Shown: positions 28,502-38,441, counted from the stretch's first letter. The stretch: 64,000 nucleotides of DNA from Nanchangia anserum (GCF_015240065.1 NZ_CP060506.1:434001-498000); one strand, 5' to 3'. A program made the numbers and translations. The notes: generated by a model not told the origin, from the sequence alone.

Positions 28502-30143
28502 GACACGTGGAAGAACCGACGACACCGACGCGGCAGGAGCAGTGGCATCGCGTCCACTGGCTGAGTCCGCTGGCGCAAACGTGGCGAGTCCTCCTCGTCC
28601 TCCTCGCCATCGTGGGGGTGCGCGGAGCCGATGCCATCCAGACCTTTATCGACGTGTGGCGCCATGAGGGCCTCGTCGGCTCCCACATCCGCCTCGTCCT
28701 CGCCGGGATCGCCGGCGTGACGGTGATTGTCGCCATCGGGCTGACCATCATGTGGCTGCGCACGGGATACCGCCTCGACGCCGACGCCGTGGCTTTCCGA
28801 CACGGCCTCATCTCGACGACGAATCGGCGTGTGCCGCTGGACCGCGTCCAAGCCGTCAACATCTCGCGCCCGCTGTTGGCCCGGGTCCTCGGACTGGGCA
28901 ACGTCATCGTCGAGTCCGCGGGTGGTCGTGGCTCGCACGTCACGATCGGGCTGCTCAACAACCACGACCTCGACCGGTTGCGCGACGAGATCAACGCCCG
29001 CGTCGCGCGCATCCACACCGATAGCGAGGACGCGCATGCCGCCGCGCCCGGTTGCACCGACGAGCCGAGCACCGCACGCACGCGGTGGGAGACGCGCATG
29101 CGTGCCGACGACCGCTTCGACGAGGGCGATCACCGCCTCTATAACCTGTCCGTCGACACCCTGGTGCGCTCGCGGATGTGGTCACTGTCGACGATCGTGA
29201 GCGTCGTTCTCCTCATCGGTGCGCTCGTCGCCGTCGTTGTCATGTTTGTCGTCATCAAGGCCTCGTTCCTGACGATCCTCACCACCAGCCTGCCGTGGCT
29301 CGTTCCCATCCTGGGGCTGGCCGGCAACCAGGTGCGCAAGCTGAGCGTCCACTACAACACGCGCATCGATGCCACGCGCGGCGGGTTGAGGCTGTCGCGC
29401 GGGTTGACGTCGACGGAATCTCAGGTGCTGGGCCGGGTCGCATTCACGGCATCGTCCTCAAACAAGACCCGTTGTGGCGGTCTCGTGGTTGGTGGACGAT
29501 CGACCTCATCATCGCGGCCTATCAGGGTGCCAACGAGAATGCCCGCGCGGTCTCGCGCACACTCACCCCGGTCGCGAGCGTCGACGAGATCGCCCTGTTC
29601 TTGCGTGCCGTCCTCCCCGAGTTCGCCGAATCATCCACCGCGCAATCGGTCCTCGACGCGGCGATGCACGGCAGGGGTGCCGATGGGGGATTCCTTGCGG
29701 CAGCGCGCGGTGGACGGATCTTCTCACCGCTCGCCTACCCTCGCCTCGGGGCCTACTTCCAGCCCACGGCGTTTGTCACGCGCTCGGGATGGTTGTATCG
29801 CGAAGTCACGATCATCGATCCCGCGCACGTGCAGGGTGTCACCATCAGCGCGGGCCCCTTCGACCGCCGCTGCGCGATGGCGGACGTCACGGCTCACGCC
29901 GTGGGCGGGCTCACGAGCCGCGGCGTCATCTTGGCCACCCACCTCAACGAGGCCGACGCGTTCGCGCTGCGGACGCAGCTGGCCGCGCACGCGCGGGTCT
30001 CGCGCGACCTCGAGGCCCCGGCGAAGTGGCGGGAGCGGATGCGCAATCTTGCCGATGTTAATGCGCCTCGCTCCGCCGTCGCTGCACCCGACGGTGCCAC
30101 GCGCGAGACGAAAGTGGCTGGCGATCTTCGGGAGTGGCAATGA
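28498..30143 (+). pseudogene. Bacterial PH-domain membrane protein, YdbT type, one frameshift
   Basis: Partner of the preceding gene. It has transmembrane pairs near the N-terminus and around residues 230-285 and, across two frames, three bPH2 domains: GYRLDADAVAFRHGLISTTN first, HYNTRIDATRGGLRLSRGL second, and FVTRSGWLYREVTIIDPAHVQ third. The frame is lost near 29435 (GTGCTGGGCCGGG); adding one G joins TESQVLG to PGRIHGIVLKQDPLWR, which is what the domain needs. The stop at 30141-30143 overlaps the ATG of the next gene. The start is GTG 28498, overlapping the YdbS stop; GTG 28507 is an alternative. The break is more likely an undercalled G run than real decay because every domain remains intact. 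Confidence 0.82.
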
Positions 30144-30988
30144 GTGCGCCCGGGCGATTGCGTCAGGGAATCATCGGTGAGTCCGCGGCGGCGATCACGC
30201 TGGCCACGGCGCTGCACCGGTGCGGGCACGTCGTGACGATGGCGAGCGTGCGCGACGCAGAGATGGCCGAGCGCCTCGACGCTCTCGCCCCCGGGGTGAG
30301 GGCGGGCGAACCGGGCGACATCGTGGCCGGTTGTGACCTCGTGTGGATCGCCGCCGATGACGCACGGGTGGGCGAGGTCGCGCGGGAGCTGGCTCGCGCG
30401 GGCGCCATTCGTCCGGGGATCCTCATCGCCCACGCATGCGCGGGGATCGGGCTTGAGCCGTTGGAAGTCGCGGAATCCCAGGGGGCAACCGTATTGGCCT
30501 TTACCCCGCTGGCACCGCTGGACGCGACGTCGGTGAGCGTGGCACGCCTGTCGGGGATGGCGCTCGCCGTCACCGCCCGTGCCCCGTTTCTCCCAATTGC
30601 TCAGGCGCTGGCGACCGAGATGGGCGCGATGCCGGTCACCATCGACACCGACGAGGCGCCGATCGTTCACGAGGCAGCCCGTCTGGCCCTCACTCACGTC
30701 GGCGTGCTCCTCGACGCTGCGACGCGCCTATTGGGGGCCGTCGGAGTGGATAATGCCGCGGCGATTATCGCGCCGCTGCTCGAGAGTCATCTCCATGCCG
30801 GCCCCGGTGCCGTTGCTGAGACCCTGACGCCGCAGGCGCAGGCGCGCCTTCACGCGCGCCTCGACCGGATTCGGTTAAGCCCGCTCGACGAGGACGATCC
30901 CGAACCGGCGACGGATGCGCTCGCCGACGTCGCCGCCCTCATCGATGCGCTTGAGGGCCACCTGTCACGTGAGCGGGGTGCGCGCTAA
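30140..30988 (+). CDS. DUF2520 / Rossmann-like protein with an altered nucleotide-binding loop
   Basis: 282 residues. The overall plan is that of the DUF2520 family: an N-terminal Rossmann-like half (GIIGESAAAITLATALHRCGHVV, VWIAADDARVGEVAREL) and a C-terminal helical DUF2520 half (IVHEAARLALTHVGVLLDAATRLLG). The family is related to 6-phosphogluconate-dehydrogenase-type and ketopantoate-reductase-type enzymes and is often found next to panC in actinobacteria, as here. Unusually, the GxGxxG loop expected near the start reads GESAAA, so normal NAD(P) binding is doubtful. ATG 30140 overlaps the previous stop as ATGA. Function unknown. Confidence 0.75.
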   Translation: MSAPGRLRQGIIGESAAAITLATALHRCGHVVTMASVRDAEMAERLDALAPGVRAGEPGDIVAGCDLVWIAADDARVGEVARELARAGAIRPGILIAHACAGIGLEPLEVAESQGATVLAFTPLAPLDATSVSVARLSGMALAVTARAPFLPIAQALATEMGAMPVTIDTDEAPIVHEAARLALTHVGVLLDAATRLLGAVGVDNAAAIIAPLLESHLHAGPGAVAETLTPQAQARLHARLDRIRLSPLDEDDPEPATDALADVAALIDALEGHLSRERGAR

Positions 30989-31028
30989 GCTGGACGGGCA
31001 CATGAACGCGACACGGGAGGCGACGTGA
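30986..31028 (+). promoter_or_regulatory. panC upstream box with eight-codon mini-ORF
   Basis: TAAGCT (30986-30991), overlapping the stop codon of the DUF2520 gene, resembles a -10 box. ATG 31002 then opens an eight-codon frame (MNATREAT) whose TGA (31026-31028) overlaps the panC GTG as GTGA. The GGGAGG ribosome site for panC lies inside the mini-ORF. Translation of the mini-ORF could modulate panC; this is a pattern, not evidence of function. Confidence 0.3.
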
Positions 31029-31887
31029 GCGAGCCGGAGATCCAGATCATTCACGAGCGCGAGACACTGCGCGAGACACTGGCACACCGCTCGGGCCGCG
31101 TCGCGATGGTCCTCATTCAGGGACCGTTGCACTACCGTCACCTGGCGAACATCGCCGAGGCTGCCCGCACGTGCGAGACCATCGTCGCCGTTGCCCTCGT
31201 CTCGCGCGAACAGGCGAATTATCTGGCCGCGCCCCAGGCGCTCGATCGTCCCGTCGCAGCCGAGGCCGAACACTTAGAACGCGCCGGAGCCGCGATCTAT
31301 TTTGTCGCCTCGGTCGACGACATGTTCCCCTACGGTGCCCCCATGATCGCGATTACGAGCGCGCAGATGGAGCAGCTACAGCGAACGTCGGCTTACACCG
31401 ACGAGTACTTCGCCGGTGTCATCCACTTCTACGCCAAGCTCATCAACATCGCGCGCCCGAGCGACATTTACGTCTCCCAAAAGGACCTCCAAGAAGTCGC
31501 GGCGTTGCGCCAATACGTGCGCGACTTCGACGTCGACGTCGAGGTTCACGCCGTCATGCTCGCCCGCGAGGCCGACGGGTTGGCCGCAGACCCGGTCAAT
31601 CACGAGTTGACCGAGCAGCAGCGCACGCGTGCGCTCGCGCTCTCGCGTGCCCTCTACCGCGGCGTCCAGGTGGCCGCGTCGACGGGGTCGGCGCAGGCCA
31701 TCGTCGAGGCGACCACCGCCGTGCTCGAGGAGGCCGACGGCGTCGACCCGATCCACGTCGAGCTGCTCGACCCCTTCACCCTGTCCGAGGCCAGCGTCGA
31801 GCGCGGCACCGCCGTTCTTCTCGTCGTCGCCCGGGTCGGTTCCTTCACGCTGTCGACAACATGCTCGTTGTGCTGCGGCGCAGTTAG
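31025..31887 (+). CDS. panC: Pantothenate synthetase homologue with degenerate active site (3' frameshift)
   Basis: PanC normally condenses pantoate and beta-alanine. The fold is recognisable along the whole length: GPLHYRHLANIAEAAR, EYFAGVIHFYAKLINIARPSDIYVSQKDLQE, LAREADGLAADPVNHELTEQQR. Both histidines of the HxGH motif remain but the Gly is Arg (HYRH), and K-D-x-Q remains (QKDLQ). However the SSRN motif that holds ATP and pantoate reads DPVN, losing the Arg, and the VNPxQF block reads VSREQA. Catalysis is therefore doubtful. The raw frame runs to 31933 with a poor tail; adding one base near 31849 gives TLVDNMLVVLRRS and a stop at 31887, the expected ending. The start is GTG 31025 with GGGAGG six bases upstream. 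It lies between DUF2520 and lysS, the usual actinobacterial setting. Confidence 0.8.
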
Positions 31888-31917
31888 CCGCCGTTTCGTC
31901 GCCTGTCGTGGCCCGGT

Positions 31918-31923
31918 TAAAAT
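31918..31923 (+). promoter_or_regulatory. -10 box of leaderless lysS promoter
   Basis: TAAAAT, close to the TATAAT consensus, ends six bases before the GTG start of lysS. It is the best of the leaderless-type boxes in this window. Confidence 0.6.
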
Positions 31924-31929
31924 GACCGG

Positions 31930-33471
31930 GTGAGTGACGCGAAAAATACTGCCCAGTCCGATGTTCCCGAGCAGATGCGCGTGCGCGCCGACAAGCGCGC
32001 CGGCCTGCTCGAGGCGGGGACGTCTCCCTATCCGGTGAGCTTGCCGATCACCCATACGATCAGCCAGGTCCGCGAGGCCTACGCGCAGTTGGCCCCCGGA
32101 GAAGAGACGGACGACATCGTCGGCGTCGCCGGGCGCGTCATGTTCGTGCGCAATACGGGAAAACTGTGCTTCGCCACTTTGCAGCAGGGCGACGGCACGC
32201 GCATCCAGGCGATGTTCTCGGCTAAGGACGTCGGCACCGAGTCGCTGGCGGATTTCAAGTCCCTCGTCGACCTCGGCGATCACCTGTTCGTTCACGGTCG
32301 CGTCATCTCGTCCAAGCGCGGGGAGCTGTCCGTGTGGGCGCTGCCCGGAGAGGACGCCCCGGCGTGGCAGCTCGCATCGAAGGCGCTGCGCCCCTTGCCC
32401 AAGACCTTCACCGACGCCGAGGGCAACGAACACGCCCTCAGTGAAGAGATGCGGGTGCGATCGCGTCACCTCGACATGATCATGCGGCCCGCGGCCCGCC
32501 AGATGGTGCGCACGCGCTACGAAGTCGTCAAGTCCTTGCGTCGCTTCCTCGACGACCAGGGGTTTATCGAGGTGGAGACGCCGATGCTGCAAACGCTGCA
32601 CGGCGGGGCCGCGGCGCGCCCCTTCGTCACGCACATGAACGCCTACGACATGGACCTCTATCTGCGCATCGCTCCCGAGCTGTTCCTCAAGCGCTGCGTC
32701 GTCGGTGGCATCGACAAAGTCTTCGAGATCAACCGCAACTTCCGTAACGAGGGCGCCGATTCCTCGCACTCGCCCGAGTTCACCATGCTCGAGGCTTACC
32801 AGACCTACGGCACCTACGACACGATCGCCGCGCTGACGCGTGGCTTCATCCAGCAGGCCGCGCGCGACGTGTTCGGCAGCGAGGTCGTCACCCTAGCCGA
32901 CGGGTCCAGCTACGACATGTCGGGCCAGTGGCGCGAACTTGACCTCTACGGCTGCCTGTCCGAGAAGGTTGGTGAAGAGATCACGCCGGCCACCCCGCGC
33001 GAGCGCCTCGACGCCATTGCCGAGCGGTGCGGGGTCGAGTACGACCCCAAGATCATCGACGGCAAACTCGTCGAGACCCTGTTTGAGGAATTGGTCGGCG
33101 ATGACCTGTGGGAGCCGACCTTCGTGCGTAACTATCCCGTCGATACCTCCCCGCTCGTGCGTCAGCACCGTTCGCGCGAGGGCGTCGTCGAAAAGTGGGA
33201 TCTCTACGTGCGCGGCTTTGAGCTGGCGACGGGATATTCCGAACTCGTCGACCCGGTGATTCAGCGTGAACGCTTCGTCGAGCAGTCGCTGCTGGCCGCT
33301 GGCGGGGATCCCGAAGCGATGCAGGTTGACGAGGACTTCCTGGCGGCCATGGAGGCCGGGATGCCGCCGACCGGCGGAATGGGGATGGGGCTGGACCGCC
33401 TGCTCATGGCGTTTACGGGCCTGGGGATCCGCGAGACGATCACGTTCCCGCTCGTCAAGCCCACCGACTAG
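31930..33471 (+). CDS. lysS: Lysyl-tRNA synthetase, class II
   Basis: 513 residues. N-terminal anticodon-binding OB-fold (about 60-175, [25 protein letters not shown]), then the class II core. Motif 1 lies around [25 protein letters not shown], motif 2 reads [20 protein letters not shown], and motif 3 is [22 protein letters not shown] is the lysine/AMP site typical of LysRS. GTG 31930 directly follows a strong -10 box and has no ribosome site, so the mRNA is probably leaderless. The frame is intact. Confidence 0.97.
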   Translation: MSDAKNTAQSDVPEQMRVRADKRAGLLEAGTSPYPVSLPITHTISQVREAYAQLAPGEETDDIVGVAGRVMFVRNTGKLCFATLQQGDGTRIQAMFSAKDVGTESLADFKSLVDLGDHLFVHGRVISSKRGELSVWALPGEDAPAWQLASKALRPLPKTFTDAEGNEHALSEEMRVRSRHLDMIMRPAARQMVRTRYEVVKSLRRFLDDQGFIEVETPMLQTLHGGAAARPFVTHMNAYDMDLYLRIAPELFLKRCVVGGIDKVFEINRNFRNEGADSSHSPEFTMLEAYQTYGTYDTIAALTRGFIQQAARDVFGSEVVTLADGSSYDMSGQWRELDLYGCLSEKVGEEITPATPRERLDAIAERCGVEYDPKIIDGKLVETLFEELVGDDLWEPTFVRNYPVDTSPLVRQHRSREGVVEKWDLYVRGFELATGYSELVDPVIQRERFVEQSLLAAGGDPEAMQVDEDFLAAMEAGMPPTGGMGMGLDRLLMAFTGLGIRETITFPLVKPTD

Positions 33472-33517
33472 TCCTCAACGTCGCGCGCGCAGGCCCGCGG
33501 TGTGTTTGAGTGGAAGT

Positions 33518-34090
33518 ATGACCCATCGTCGTTACCTTCCCCTTGCTCTAACCGCCCTGACCTGCGCGGCGCTCGGCCTCGCCGGGTGCACCCAGAACGG
33601 CGCTGCTCCGCGTGAGACCGAGACCGTCACGCAGACGCCGACGGCGCAGCAGGAGGCGTCGTCATCCGCGGGGCACGCCTACGCCCCGTTTGCCGACGCG
33701 GATGCCGTCGTCGCCGCTGCACATGCCGTTGTGGCCGACCATCCCGGCACCGTTATCGGCGTAGACACGGACAATCGCGCCCACAACATCACCGTCACCG
33801 TGCGCGAGGGTGCCGACGAGGTCACCTACACCGTTGCGGAGGGCGGGCAGATCCGCGAATCCGACCGCGATCGCGAGGATGACGCGCTTCCCAGCGGTCT
33901 CATCGATCTGTCGCGAGCGTTGGAGGCGGCACGCGTCGCCGGCACGGACTACCTCGACGACGCGGAGATTGACGAAGACTCCGGCAGGTGGCGCTGGGAG
34001 ATCTCGGTCGATGACGCCGACGGCCACGACCTGCGTGAGGTCGTCATTGACGCTCGCACGGGTGAGATCATCACGGACACGACCCCATAG
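33518..34090 (+). CDS. PepSY-like domain lipoprotein
   Basis: 190 residues. Signal peptide with lipobox LAGC (about residues 21-24), so it is a lipid-anchored surface protein. A Thr/Gln/Ser linker is followed by two PepSY-like repeats (about 55-115 and 125-188). The second ends in the typical RWRWEISVDDADGHDLREVV followed by IDARTGEIITD. PepSY modules occur as inhibitors of secreted proteases or as small envelope sensors; no protease lies adjacent. ATG 33518 is the only start giving a signal peptide. It ends before a strong palindrome. Confidence 0.75.
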   Translation: MTHRRYLPLALTALTCAALGLAGCTQNGAAPRETETVTQTPTAQQEASSSAGHAYAPFADADAVVAAAHAVVADHPGTVIGVDTDNRAHNITVTVREGADEVTYTVAEGGQIRESDRDREDDALPSGLIDLSRALEAARVAGTDYLDDAEIDEDSGRWRWEISVDDADGHDLREVVIDARTGEIITDTTP

Positions 34091-34122
34091 CCTGCTGCGG
34101 GGCGAGGGCCCCGATATACGCG

Positions 34123-34150
34123 TCGGCCCCGGGGATATCCCCGGGGCCGA
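34123..34150. terminator. Perfect 28-base palindrome, bidirectional terminator
   Basis: TCGGCCCCGGGGAT is followed immediately by its exact reverse complement. It lies between the convergent lipoprotein gene (stop 34090) and small membrane protein gene (stop 34169), so it can end transcription from both sides. The TA-rich base of the hairpin lacks a long T-run. Confidence 0.75.
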
Positions 34151-34168
34151 TACGTCGATAAGACGCTG

Positions 34169-34399
34169 TTAGCTACGCAGCGAGTGGACGAAGAACGTCG
34201 CGGCCAGGCCCATGCCGGCGATCGCGACGAGCAGGCCACCGGCGACGCTGAGGATCACCGACGAGGCGGTAACACCGCTGACGACGAGCAGAACGCCGCA
34301 CACGATGAAGCCGACCGTGGCGATGCGCAGGGCGAGCGACATGCTGATGGTCTCGAGGTGGGCGAGGTCCGCGCTCTTGTAGTGGGCGTAGGGGTACAT
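34169..34399 (-). CDS. Small membrane protein, two transmembrane helices, unknown
   Basis: 76 residues: a short polar head (MYPYAHYKSADLAHLETISM) and two hydrophobic helices (about 24-44 and 47-70, IATVGFIVCGVLLVVSGV and VILSVAGGLLVAIAGMGLA), ending HSLRS. GAAGGA five bases or so before ATG 34399 supports the start. I do not recognise a family. The 210 bases upstream (34400-34609) hold no gene that I can support and separate it from the ABC importer operon. Confidence 0.65.
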   Translation of the reverse strand: MYPYAHYKSADLAHLETISMSLALRIATVGFIVCGVLLVVSGVTASSVILSVAGGLLVAIAGMGLAATFFVHSLRS

Positions 34400-34609
34400 G
34401 GTCTGTCCTTCTCTCTTCTCTTCTCCTCTTCGGGGCTGCTGCGTTCTCGCTGCGCCCCCGGGCTTGAAACATCTTCAGATTAAGTCGGTCGGTGCTATCG
34501 CGGCGATCTGACATGCTAATGAAACCGCCCGTTGGCGGCTGCCTAATATGCCTCTCACCTGGATAAATATGGGCTTGGCGCGCGCTAAAAGGTGATGTCG
34601 CTTACGTGA

Positions 34610-35368
34610 TCAGGGTCGCGCTATCGCGACGGGGTGGCCGTCGACGTGCACGACGGTGGTCTCGACGTCAAACACGTCGGCGAGCGTGGGTGGCGTCATG
34701 ACCTCATCGGGGCTGCCGACCGCGATGACGCGGCCATCTCGCATGGCGACGAGGGAGTCGGCGTAGGTGGCGGCGGTATTGATGTCGTGCAGGACGATAA
34801 TCACCGAAACGCCTCGCTCGTCGCAGATGCGACGCAGATGGCGCATCATCTCGCGCGCGTGATGAAGGTCGAGGGAAGCCAAGGGCTCGTCGAGCAGTAG
34901 GTAGTGAGCGTCTTGGGCAAGCGTCATGGCGATGAACGCCCGCTGCCGTTGGCCGCCCGAAAGCTCATCGAGGAAGCGATGGGATAGATCCGCCATGTCG
35001 ACGCTGCGCAGCGCGTCGTCGACAATCTCTTCGTCGCGCGACGTCAGTGATCCTGCCGAGTGGGGGTGGCGGCCGAGGGCAACGAGCTCGGCGACGCTTA
35101 GCCGAACGGACAGGTGGTTTTCCTGGCGAAGGATCGCCAGGCGCTTGGCGAGTTCGCGCGGCTTCCACTCCGGTACGGCGACGCCGTCGACGCACACATC
35201 CCCGGCATCAAGGGGGTGAAGGCGGCCGATTCCTGACAGCAACGTCGATTTACCCGCCCCATTAGCTCCGATGAGGGCGGTCATCCCCGACTCGGGCAGG
35301 TTGAGGCAGACGTCGCGGACGACGGGTGAGGAGGTGTAAGACATCGTGACGTTGGTCAGCGAGATCAT
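34610..35368 (-). CDS. Iron-siderophore-type ABC transporter ATP-binding protein
   Basis: 252 residues, FepC/FecE class. Walker A GANGAGKST, Q-loop ILRQENHLSVRLSV, signature LSGGQRQRAFIAMTL, Walker B YLLLDEPLASLD and switch histidine VLHDIN. The D-loop and the sequence after it (LDLHHAREMM) are typical of siderophore/B12 importers. The start overlaps the stop of the upstream permease by four bases (ATGA type), so it is the last gene of a four-gene operon: binding protein, permease, permease, ATPase. Confidence 0.93.
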   Translation of the reverse strand: MISLTNVTMSYTSSPVVRDVCLNLPESGMTALIGANGAGKSTLLSGIGRLHPLDAGDVCVDGVAVPEWKPRELAKRLAILRQENHLSVRLSVAELVALGRHPHSAGSLTSRDEEIVDDALRSVDMADLSHRFLDELSGGQRQRAFIAMTLAQDAHYLLLDEPLASLDLHHAREMMRHLRRICDERGVSVIIVLHDINTAATYADSLVAMRDGRVIAVGSPDEVMTPPTLADVFDVETTVVHVDGHPVAIARP

Positions 35369-36402
35369 CGGCGCGACTCCTTGACGATCATGGTGAGCAA
35401 AACGATCCCGCCGACGAGTTCGAGAATGACGGGAAGCACGGTGGCGTGAGAGAACGCGTGCTCAAGCAGCGCCTGGCCACCGACGAGGACGATGACGCCG
35501 ATGAGGCACGAGCCGAGGAGGAGGGTTCGCAACCGCGTCGAGCTCAGGGCAAAGACGGCGATGTTGACGACGAGGAGCCCGAAAAACATGAGCGGGCCGA
35601 CAAGGGCAGTTGCGCACGCGACGAGAACGGATGAGATGACGAGTGCCCCGCGGCACTCGCGTCGGTAGTTGAGACCGAGTGAGATGGCGAGATCGGGTCC
35701 GAGGGCGAGCACGTCCCACACCGGGGCGCGCCACCAGATGATCGCGAGACTCGCAAGCGTGACGACGCACGTCACGACGAGCGAACGCGAATCGATGACG
35801 GTGAACGACGCCATTGTGTGGTCCTGAACGCTCAGGTATTCGTTGGGATCCATGACGAGGGCGAGCATCGCCGTGAACGAGCGCAGCATCGTGCCGATGA
35901 CGATCCCGACGAGGACGAGCAGGTGGATGCTCGCACGGGTGCGGGTGAGCACGAGAGCGAACAGTCCGAGAGCCAACAGCGTCTGCACGCCGGCTTGCAG
36001 GAGAAACAACCCGAGCGAGGGGATCCGGTTGACGGCTGCCGATCCCGCGACGAACACGAGCCCCGTGGCCACCAGGGAATACATGGCGTCAAAGCCCATA
36101 ACTGAGGGAGAGAGGATGCGATTGCGGGTGACCTGCTGAAAGACGACCGTCGCCGTCGGCAGGGCGAAAGAGACGACGACGAGGCCGATGAGCCGGGGGA
36201 TGCGCAGCGGCGCGATGATCTGCCACGCAGCCGGGGGCGCCCACAGGGCGAAGGCCCCGATGCACGCGACGGCGAGGATGCCGGTGACGACGAGACCTCG
36301 CCGCACCTCGCGTCGGCGCTGCCGTAGCACGACGTGGGTTCGCGGCGCAGGCGCGCTCTCGCCGTGAGGGGGAGCGGTGGGACGCGCGAGCGTGAGGTTC
36401 AC
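35365..36402 (-). CDS. Iron-siderophore-type ABC transporter permease (FecD/BtuC family)
   Basis: 345 residues with about nine hydrophobic helices after a basic head (RQRRREVRRG). FecCD-family landmarks: APLRIPRLIGLVVVSFALP early, VLALGPDLAISLGLNYRR before the coupling region, and LVGPLMFFGLLVVNIAVF late. GTG 36402 overlaps the TGA of the preceding permease (GTGA), which fixes the start. It has no frame damage, unlike the two genes upstream of it in the operon. Confidence 0.9.
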   Translation of the reverse strand: MNLTLARPTAPPHGESAPAPRTHVVLRQRRREVRRGLVVTGILAVACIGAFALWAPPAAWQIIAPLRIPRLIGLVVVSFALPTATVVFQQVTRNRILSPSVMGFDAMYSLVATGLVFVAGSAAVNRIPSLGLFLLQAGVQTLLALGLFALVLTRTRASIHLLVLVGIVIGTMLRSFTAMLALVMDPNEYLSVQDHTMASFTVIDSRSLVVTCVVTLASLAIIWWRAPVWDVLALGPDLAISLGLNYRRECRGALVISSVLVACATALVGPLMFFGLLVVNIAVFALSSTRLRTLLLGSCLIGVIVLVGGQALLEHAFSHATVLPVILELVGGIVLLTMIVKESRR

Positions 36403-37435
36403 TGACGGACTCCTGTGCGAGTGAGGAGAAAAATGACGAACACCGCACCGCCGAGGACCCCCATGACGGTGCCGACGGGGATCTCGGCCGGAGCGACGAT
36501 CGTGCGCGCGAGGATATCGGCAATGAGGACAAATCCCGCTCCGCCGACGGCGACAAAGGGGAGGCATCGGCGCAGATAATCCCCGACGAGTAGCGAGACG
36601 ACATTGGGGACGACGAGACCGAGGAACGGCAATGCCCCCGCGACGACAGTGGTGACGCCCGCGACGACGGCGACAATCGCCAGGCCCGCTGCGCGAACCT
36701 GCCCCAGGCGCAGTCCGAGGTTGGCCGCAAGGCCGTCACCCAGGGCAAGCACGGTGAATGCGTCGGCGAGCAGGTAAGCGATGATCCCCGTGATGGCCAC
36801 GATCCACAGCAGCTCGTAGCGTCCCTTGATGATGCCTGAGAAATCGCCGGTGCTCCACGCTGCCACCGTGCCCTGTAGCTGGAACTTCCATGCCAAGGCG
36901 CTCACCCCGGCACCGATGATTCCCGTCAGCAAGATGCCGATGAGGGGGACGACGATGAGGTCGCGGTGGGGGCAGCGCCCGGATGAGGGCGAGGAGCAGC
37001 AAGGTCCCCGCCAGCGCGGCGACGATCGCGACCGACATCTTGGCCACGACGCTGGGCCTGGGGCGCGACGATCGTGACGACGAGGATTCCGAGGCTCGCC
37101 GACTCGGTGACGCCGGTCGTCGAGGGCTCCACATAGCGATTGCGCACGAGCATCTGCATAATAAGCCCCGCCATGGCCATTGAAGCTCCCGCGAGGACGA
37201 CGGCGAGGGTGCGCGGCAGGCGCGAGAGGGCGAACGTGCGGATCTGGTCGGCATCGGCGGTGCCGCGCACGAGGTCGATGAGAGACAGCGAGGCCGTTCC
37301 CGTCGCCAGCGACCAGGTGAAGAGGATGAAGACGGCGATGCAAGCCAGAGCGAGCGCGACGACGTCGCGGCGCATCCCGTGGCGGGGGAGCGGCCGCGAC
37401 GTCGCGCGTGGTGCCGTGGGGGCTATGGAGGTCAC
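36399..37435 (-). pseudogene. Iron-siderophore-type ABC transporter permease, two frameshifts
   Basis: FecCD-family permease readable across three frames. Segment 1 (from GTG 37435, which overlaps the upstream TGA as GTGA): RTFALSRLPRTLAVVLAGASM, then TGVTESASLGILVVTIVAP. Removing one C near 37058 gives ASVVAKMSVAIVAALAGTLLLL. Removing one C from the CCCCC run near 36970 gives HRDLIVVPLIGILLTGIIGAG and the intact C-terminal half (LGLRLGQVRAAGL, ALPFLGLVVPNVV). The rebuilt protein is about 345 residues, the normal length. Both breaks are extra C bases, pointing to base-calling errors, though real decay cannot be excluded. Confidence 0.82.
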
Positions 37436-38420
37436 TTCAGTGCCCTGCCCACCTCGTTCAGTTCGGCGACGTAGTTTGTCGCCCCGGTCATGACGACGTA
37501 CCAGCGTTGAGAATCGAGGTAGACGATGTGGTCGTTGCGTGCGGCGCGGGTCGAGGCGACGAGGTCGTTCGCCATGACTGTTTCGCCGAGGTGCCGGAAT
37601 TGCCCTGGCCGATCGCCGCGTCGCGATCGACGACGAAGATCCACTCGGGGTCGAGGTCGGCCAGCGTCTCGAAGGAAATCTTTTGTCCTTTGTGGCCCTC
37701 GTCGGCGCCCTGCGAGGACAGCTCAACCGGGGTGAAGCCGAAGACGTCGAACAGAGGGGCCCACCGCGAGCGCGCGCCGTGGAGGCTGAGTTCAGAGCCG
37801 CTAACCATGACGACGGCGGCGCTGCCGCGATCGCGTGCCGTGTCGGTGTAGCGCTTCACGGTGGCGTCGATCGTCTTAATGGCGCGCGCGGCCTCGGTCT
37901 CGTGGCCCGTAGCCTGCCCGAGCAGTTTCACCTGGGAGCGCGCCTGCTCCGTGTAGTCGCCATCCTTTTCCCACGACACCGTCGTGTCGATGGTCGGCCA
38001 CTTCTGGGAAAACGACTCGGCGTAGGAGGCTGAGCGTGAGGCGACGACGACGAGGTCTGGCTGAAGTGCCGCGATGGCCTCGACTCGGGCTCCTTCAGCG
38101 TGCCGACGCTCGTTGTCGTCGAGTAGTCAACGCCCTTGTCGTCCGAGAGCCAATCGGGCAGGGAATCGGTGATGGTGCCCACGACGGGTCGCGCCGGCGC
38201 CGATGGCGTCGATGGTGTCGAGCGCGGCCATGTCGAGGACGACGATGCGGCGCGGCTGGGCTTTCAGGGTCGTCGTGCCGGATGCGTGCGTGAGGGTGAC
38301 GGGGAACGTGCCGCTTGCTAGAGAGGAGCTTTTCTCCGAGGCAGTGTCGGCGTCCGGGGTGCAGCCGACGAGGGCGGTGACGGCCAGGAGGGCGGCAGCA
38401 CACGATGAGATGATCCGCAT
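37432..38420 (-). pseudogene. Iron-siderophore-type ABC substrate-binding lipoprotein, three frameshifts
   Basis: Lipobox ALVGC in the first 22 residues, then a class III (helical-backbone) binding protein: PRRIVVLDMAALDTIDAIGAGA, next VGTITDSLPDWLSDDKGVDY, next IAALQPDLVVVASRSASYAESF, and late LADLDPEWIFVVDRDAAIGQG and NDHIVYLDSQRWYV. Joining the blocks needs one base added near 38180, one near 38085 (GGAGCC read as GGAGGCC) and one near 37588 (AAA to AAAA). The start is ATG 38420 because AGGTGG lies five bases upstream; GTG 38429 overlaps that site. It heads the importer operon behind a palindromic operator. A ligand of Fe-siderophore or heme type is inferred from the family. Confidence 0.8.
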
Positions 38421-38441
38421 AAGATCCACCTTTAACTAAAT

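Noticed and set aside
28498-30143. Programmed ribosomal frameshift in the YdbT-type gene
   Set aside because: The break has no slippery heptamer with downstream structure and matches the general single-base indel pattern of the window.
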